Origin: Arcobacter sp. F2176
GTDB taxonomy: Bacteria; Campylobacterota; Campylobacteria; Campylobacterales; Arcobacteraceae
Assembly: GCF_004116465.1 (NCBI RefSeq)
Contig: NZ_PDJV01000003.1
Span: forward strand, 62,001 to 126,000
Length of the DNA: 64,000 nucleotides
Direction of reading: 5' to 3'
The position numbers and the translations under genes are program-made. Shown piece after piece: positions 60,063-64,000 of the stretch (positions are counted from its first letter, which is position 1; every line of letters starts with the position of its first letter). The notes beneath the pieces are model-generated. The model worked only from the letters and a program-made list of their open reading frames with translations, searched no databases and was not told the origin of the DNA.

Positions 60063-60953
60063 ATGCAGCATACAAAAGGTAATATTTTAGGTTTATTAAC
60101 AATATTTTTGTGGTCAACACTAGCACTTTTTACAGTATATTCTGGAAACATTCCTCCCTTTCAACTTTTAAGTATCTCTTTTTTTATTGCTTCACTTATT
60201 GGAATTTTGATGTTAAAAAAGCAAAAAAGAAGTTTCGCAAGTTTGAAAACTGTTCCTCTTAAAGCATATATAATAGGAGTTAGTGGATTATTTGGGTATC
60301 ACTTTTTTTATTTTTTAGCAATAAAAAATGCTCCTGCTGTTGAAGCAAACTTATTAAATTATTTATGGCCTTTACTTATTGTTCTTTTTTCAGCTTTTTT
60401 ACCAAATGAAAAGTTAAAGTGGTTTCATATTGTTGGTACTATTTTAGCTCTGATTGGGGCTTTTTTATTAGTATTAAAAGATGGAAGTTTAGAATTTGAT
60501 TCAAAATATACTTTAGGCTATCTTTTTGCACTTGCTGCTGCACTTATTTGGTCAAGTTATTCTGTTATATCTAAAACATTGACCCATGTTCCAACCTTCG
60601 CAGTGACAGGTTTTTGTATAATAACTGCCATACTCTCTTTTATAGCACACTTAATTTTTGAACAGAGTATAACTCCTTCATTTACGGAGCTTTTGGCCGC
60701 TATCATGTTAGGGATAGGACCTGTTGGTGGAGCCTTTTATCTGTGGGATTTTGCACTTAAAAATGGTGATATAAAGATACTAGGCTCACTTGCATATTTA
60801 GCACCACTTTTATCAACATTGATTTTAGTGCTTGTTGGAGTATCTCAAATGACAACATCTATTGCATTGGCTTGTTTATTTATAGTTTTAGGGTCAGTTA
60901 TTAGTTCAAAACAATATTTGAAAATAATAATAAATCTGATTTTTAAGTCTTGA
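60063..60953 (+). CDS. EamA/DMT-family transporter
   Basis: 296 residues from the ATG at 60063 with GAGGGA upstream; an ATG five codons earlier overlaps that site. Ten membrane helices arranged as two EamA repeats; landmarks NILGLLTIFLWSTLALFTVY, AVEANLLNYLWPLLIVLFSA near residues 92-111 and LAAALIWSSYSVISKTL near 156-172. Drug/metabolite transporter superfamily, probably exporting an amino acid or similar metabolite. Converges with the thioesterase gene with an 11-base overlap. Confidence 0.9.
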   Translation: MQHTKGNILGLLTIFLWSTLALFTVYSGNIPPFQLLSISFFIASLIGILMLKKQKRSFASLKTVPLKAYIIGVSGLFGYHFFYFLAIKNAPAVEANLLNYLWPLLIVLFSAFLPNEKLKWFHIVGTILALIGAFLLVLKDGSLEFDSKYTLGYLFALAAALIWSSYSVISKTLTHVPTFAVTGFCIITAILSFIAHLIFEQSITPSFTELLAAIMLGIGPVGGAFYLWDFALKNGDIKILGSLAYLAPLLSTLILVLVGVSQMTTSIALACLFIVLGSVISSKQYLKIIINLIFKS

Positions 60954-61386
60954 TAATATAGACACCATAAAAGTCAACACAAACTTTATCATTCTCAATG
61001 ATTTGAGAATGTATTTTTATTGAGGCACTATTTTTTGTATTTATTTTTGATTTTAAACTATTTTGTTCTTCTTCATTTGGAATAAACGTAGTACAAACAA
61101 TATCTTTTGTAACTGGTCTTATAAACTTTGTTTCATTTTTAAAGATAACTATACTTGTGTTTTCTATATTAAGTTTTTTAGATAAATAATATGCCATACA
61201 CCAAGATGAAATAATAGTTATACTATTTAAACTTCCTCCAAAAGCTGTTCCTTTGTCATTTACATTGATGTCAAGAGGAGCAGTTGTGATAAGTTGTGTT
61301 TCATTTAAATCTTTTAATTCCAATTTCATAAGTTTTGTCATTGGTATTTGTGTATGTATTTTATTCTCTATCTCTTTTATAATCAT
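60943..61386 (-). CDS. Hotdog-fold thioesterase (YiiD C-terminal-like)
   Basis: 147 residues. The segment TTAPLDINVNDKGTAFGGSLNSITIISSWCMAYYL near residues 34-69 carries the NDKGTAFGGS motif of the YiiD C-terminal thioesterase domain. It would hydrolyse acyl-thioesters such as acyl-CoA. It starts 2 bases after the acyltransferase-hydrolase gene and belongs to the fadE lipid operon. Confidence 0.83.
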   Translation of the reverse strand: MIIKEIENKIHTQIPMTKLMKLELKDLNETQLITTAPLDINVNDKGTAFGGSLNSITIISSWCMAYYLSKKLNIENTSIVIFKNETKFIRPVTKDIVCTTFIPNEEEQNSLKSKINTKNSASIKIHSQIIENDKVCVDFYGVYIIKT

Positions 61387-61388
61387 TA

Positions 61389-63506
61389 TTACTCTTCTAT
61401 TTTTTTTATAAATTTATAAATCTCATCATATAACTCTTTTGTATTATCGCCTTTAATAATAACATGATTTTTTCGCTCTAAAATAACCAAATCTTTTTCT
61501 TTGGATTTTATTTTTTCAAATATCTCATAAGCAGATGCTGGATTTACAACTGGATCATTTTTTCCTTGAATTATTAAAATAGGGCTTTGTATATTTTTAA
61601 GATTTTCTCTTGTTTTTACCATTAATTTACTTAATTGTTCTATGGCTTTGATATAAAATTTATCATAATTTATATCTGGATTTTCAGCGTGATTATCTAT
61701 ATACTCTTTTGCATAACTATTCGCATGTACACTATTTACTAAATCATTCCAAAAAGAGACCGCTGGAAGTAGAGTTTTAACTCGTATATCATTTAAATGT
61801 AAAGCTGTATTTATACAAATAATTCCAGCAAATTCCATATAACATTTTTTTGTACTAAGAAGAGAAAGAAGTCCTCCTGTTGAAAATCCAATAATAATAA
61901 TTCTTTTGTGTTTTAATGTAGCAATTATAATTGCCCTTGAAAGGGATAAATACCAATCTTTCCATGTAGTATTTTGCAAATCTTCTGGAACAGTTCCATG
62001 CCCTTTTAATCTTGGAGAGTAGACGTTTATCTCTTTACTTCTAATAAACTTGCTTAATTGTTCTACTTCTTTTGGAGATGAGGAAAAACCATGTAAAGTT
62101 ATAATACAAACATCTGAAACAGCATGATTATAATATCTTGGTCTTCCTATTTCTTTATCTTTTATATTAGGAAAATCTTTAAACTTTTCATAATCAGATT
62201 CAAATTCATCATGTTCTTCTTTCTCTAAAGTAGAAAGAAGCAGTCTATCTATCTCTTCTTTTTCTTTTAAAACTAAGTTTTTTGCTAAAATATTTAGTTT
62301 ATCTATTATTAGTACTTCATTTAAAATTACATGAAGTATATTTTTAAGACGAATTGTATGGTGAGTATAACTATTTAAAAGAGCATCTTTATTTAAAAAA
62401 TAGTTAACTTTGTCCTCTAAAATTATGTTGTCTTTTAGAGCAATTTTTAAAATATTTTCAAAGGGAAGAAACTCTTCATAGGAAATGAGGTTTATAATAT
62501 TACTTTCTTGTTCAATATTATAAGAAAATAAGTTTTCTTTAAGTTGATTCCATAGAAGGTAAATCATTCTTTTTAAATGGTTTTTATTGATTGATTTTTT
62601 AGGATATAAAAAAATAATAAGTACAAATATATGGTCAAAATTTATATTTAAATTTTTATAAATATTATCCATAAAACGATGTGTTAACTCATATCTATAT
62701 TTATTTATTATATTATTGTGATTCTTCTCTTTTTTATAAATATCTTTCAAAATATCTTGGGTGCTAATTGGTTTTAGAATTTGAATTGTGATTTTAGAAT
62801 TTAAAACAATATTTGATTCTATTTCTAACTCTTCTAAAAAGTGTTCTCCAATATTATCCATAAATTTGGAAACCATATCAAGTAAAAAGTTTTTTCCAGT
62901 GCGAAGATTTGAATAAGAGATATTAATAGGTACAATCATTGTCTCTTGTTCTTTTATATCTTTACATTCATTTATGAAATATTTGTGTTGAAATTTCTTG
63001 AAATTTTTGATTTTTTTATTAAAATAATCATTTCTTAATAATTGGGAATTTAATGCAAAAAAAGCAGAACCAGTATGTACAACTTGGCAAGTTCCATTTA
63101 TCTTTACACAGAAATGATTTTTTTGTTTTGATATATCTTTAGCTTTTACCATTAATCCTTCTGGAAAAATCAACCAATCTTTACATCCTGTAATTAAATC
63201 ACCAATAATAGTATTATTTCTAAAAGGCGATGATTTTGGCATTGCTCCAATATCTTCTAAAAAATCTCCAAAATAAGTGTGAAATAAACTATCATCAGCA
63301 ATAACACCTACTTTTTTATTTGTAAGTTCATATAAAGCATAAGGCACAAGTAAAGCTTCCATTCTTGTAAAATGATTTGCCACAAATATTTTAGGATTAT
63401 CTTTTGGAATATTTTCTATGCCTTTGACCTCTATATTTGCATCAAATATTTTTTCTAAAATATTTAGCAAAATACCACTTGAATTTATAAGCAAATCTTT
63501 TTTCAT
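61389..63506 (-). CDS. Acyltransferase-alpha/beta hydrolase fusion
   Basis: 705 residues. The N-terminal PlsC-like acyltransferase has VANHFTRMEALLVP near residues 42-55, so the HX4D box reads H45...E50, and FPEGLMVK near residues 115-122. A helical linker spans about 240-440. The C-terminal hydrolase (about 465-700) has LHGFSSSPKEV (oxyanion loop), nucleophile elbow GFSTGG, acid in GKNDPVV and histidine in RKNHVII. One half could attach and the other release acyl chains. Lies between fadE and a thioesterase gene, so a lipid or fatty-acid role is clear; the exact reaction is not. Confidence 0.82.
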   Translation of the reverse strand: MKKDLLINSSGILLNILEKIFDANIEVKGIENIPKDNPKIFVANHFTRMEALLVPYALYELTNKKVGVIADDSLFHTYFGDFLEDIGAMPKSSPFRNNTIIGDLITGCKDWLIFPEGLMVKAKDISKQKNHFCVKINGTCQVVHTGSAFFALNSQLLRNDYFNKKIKNFKKFQHKYFINECKDIKEQETMIVPINISYSNLRTGKNFLLDMVSKFMDNIGEHFLEELEIESNIVLNSKITIQILKPISTQDILKDIYKKEKNHNNIINKYRYELTHRFMDNIYKNLNINFDHIFVLIIFLYPKKSINKNHLKRMIYLLWNQLKENLFSYNIEQESNIINLISYEEFLPFENILKIALKDNIILEDKVNYFLNKDALLNSYTHHTIRLKNILHVILNEVLIIDKLNILAKNLVLKEKEEIDRLLLSTLEKEEHDEFESDYEKFKDFPNIKDKEIGRPRYYNHAVSDVCIITLHGFSSSPKEVEQLSKFIRSKEINVYSPRLKGHGTVPEDLQNTTWKDWYLSLSRAIIIATLKHKRIIIIGFSTGGLLSLLSTKKCYMEFAGIICINTALHLNDIRVKTLLPAVSFWNDLVNSVHANSYAKEYIDNHAENPDINYDKFYIKAIEQLSKLMVKTRENLKNIQSPILIIQGKNDPVVNPASAYEIFEKIKSKEKDLVILERKNHVIIKGDNTKELYDEIYKFIKKIEE

Positions 63507-63510
63507 CTTT

Positions 63511-64000
63511 TTATCTCATTGTTTTGTATGTTCTTGCTTTATACGAGTCAACTTCTATGATTGATTGTTTTAGTTTATTTGCTTTTTTTAATTGTGCTAA
63601 CTCATTTTTATCAACAATTCCTTTTTCTAAGGCTTCTTCAAACATATTTTCTAAAGAGTCTTTTTTTATATCACCATTTTTAATAGCCAATTTTATTTTT
63701 ATAAAAGCTGGTTTTGTTTCATTGTTTAATTCAATCGCTTTTTCTAGGATATTTAACCTATCTTTTGCATCACTTGATACAAATACACTTGAAGTTAGTT
63801 CTTTTAGATATGCTTCATTTTTTAAGTTATTTACAATCTTTTCATTTAATTTATCTGGTGCTTTTACACTTAATGGATTTAACCTTACTAATGGTAAGAA
63901 AACTTTTAACATAGGAAGATTATATAAGATATTCTCTTTTGCTTTTTGAATCTCTTCAAAGGCATAGTTACATATATAATTTACTAAATCTTTATCTTCT
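63511..64000 (-). CDS. fadE: Acyl-CoA dehydrogenase FadE-type, C-terminal fragment
   Basis: Open to the right edge; about 163 residues of the C-terminus are visible. The segment KAPDKLNEKIVNNLKNEAYL, RLNILEKAIELN and the final helix resemble the DUF1974 C-terminal domain of FadE-class acyl-CoA dehydrogenases. The catalytic flavin domain lies beyond the window. An internal ATG at 63912 is not the true start, since the frame continues upstream to base 64000 without a stop. Four bases before the fusion gene, in one operon for fatty-acid oxidation. Confidence 0.7.
   Translation of the reverse strand, partial: EDKDLVNYICNYAFEEIQKAKENILYNLPMLKVFLPLVRLNPLSVKAPDKLNEKIVNNLKNEAYLKELTSSVFVSSDAKDRLNILEKAIELNNETKPAFIKIKLAIKNGDIKKDSLENMFEEALEKGIVDKNELAQLKKANKLKQSIIEVDSYKARTYKTMR

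Noticed and set aside
63511-63912. Stand-alone 133-residue protein at the right edge
   Set aside because: The frame stays open upstream to base 64000 and reads as continuing coding sequence, so it is the tail of a larger gene.
1-64000. CRISPR arrays, tRNA or rRNA genes, insertion sequences, prophage
   Set aside because: Reading through found no regularly spaced repeats, cloverleaf genes, transposase or phage structural proteins.

Overview
The window is very AT-rich and densely coded, with no transposase, phage, CRISPR or tRNA signal. It looks like a chromosomal segment of a member of the Arcobacteraceae (Campylobacterota). Three things support this. A voltage-gated sodium channel (26508-27311) matches the structurally known Arcobacter butzleri NavAb in length, selectivity filter and the numbering of its S4 arginines. 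Two histidine kinases carry the HQWRQPL H-box common in this group. TTG starts and TATAAT or TGnTATAAT -10 elements without a clear -35 box are frequent. No gene-free stretch exceeds about 300 bases.

Layout, 1-14 kb: the 3' end of htpG; a nested palindromic intergenic element; an MntA/HepT-type toxin-antitoxin pair preceded by a second, degenerate MNT gene; a TSUP anion exporter with a LysR regulator; a GNAT acetyltransferase; a MarR-controlled efflux operon on the minus strand (marR, outer-membrane factor, FUSC, DUF1656, HlyD); a TAXI-type TRAP transporter; and two tandem paralogues of an unrecognised family, one of them a lipoprotein.

14-26.5 kb: a LOG-family protein; a diverged orphan pxpA; a two-component system; a DctPQM TRAP transporter; and pxpABC (5-oxoprolinase). 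This reads as a sense, import and hydrolyse unit, probably for 5-oxoproline (pyroglutamate). It is followed by a DedA protein, a DbpA-like helicase, a GGDEF protein with a degenerate active site but an intact I-site, and a parvulin.

26.5-44 kb: NavAb-like channel; HD phosphohydrolase that probably starts at a non-standard ATT; a Cys-rich FeoB-associated mini-protein; PIN-PhoH; RraA; cold-shock protein; TPMT-like methyltransferase; several thiol-redox proteins; ABM monooxygenase plus class II aldolase; a Pot-type ABC operon ending in a glycerophosphodiesterase; divergent from it an LsrK-like autoinducer-2 kinase with a cupin; then a Kv-like potassium channel.

44-64 kb: HugZ/PPOX protein, MltB, a TlpA-DsbB pair, a Cache-PAS histidine kinase, an MsbA-like ABC exporter, HAD, M23 and M48 peptidases, a YebC/PmpR regulator, an EamA exporter, and a lipid operon (fadE end, acyltransferase-alpha/beta hydrolase fusion, hotdog thioesterase) running off the right edge.

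The most promising less-described units are the 5-oxoproline TRAP locus with its decayed PxpA copy, the LsrK/Pot-ABC/GDPD/cupin neighbourhood, the acyltransferase-hydrolase fusion, and the I-site-only GGDEF protein. All functions are inferred by reading the sequence; no database search was run.
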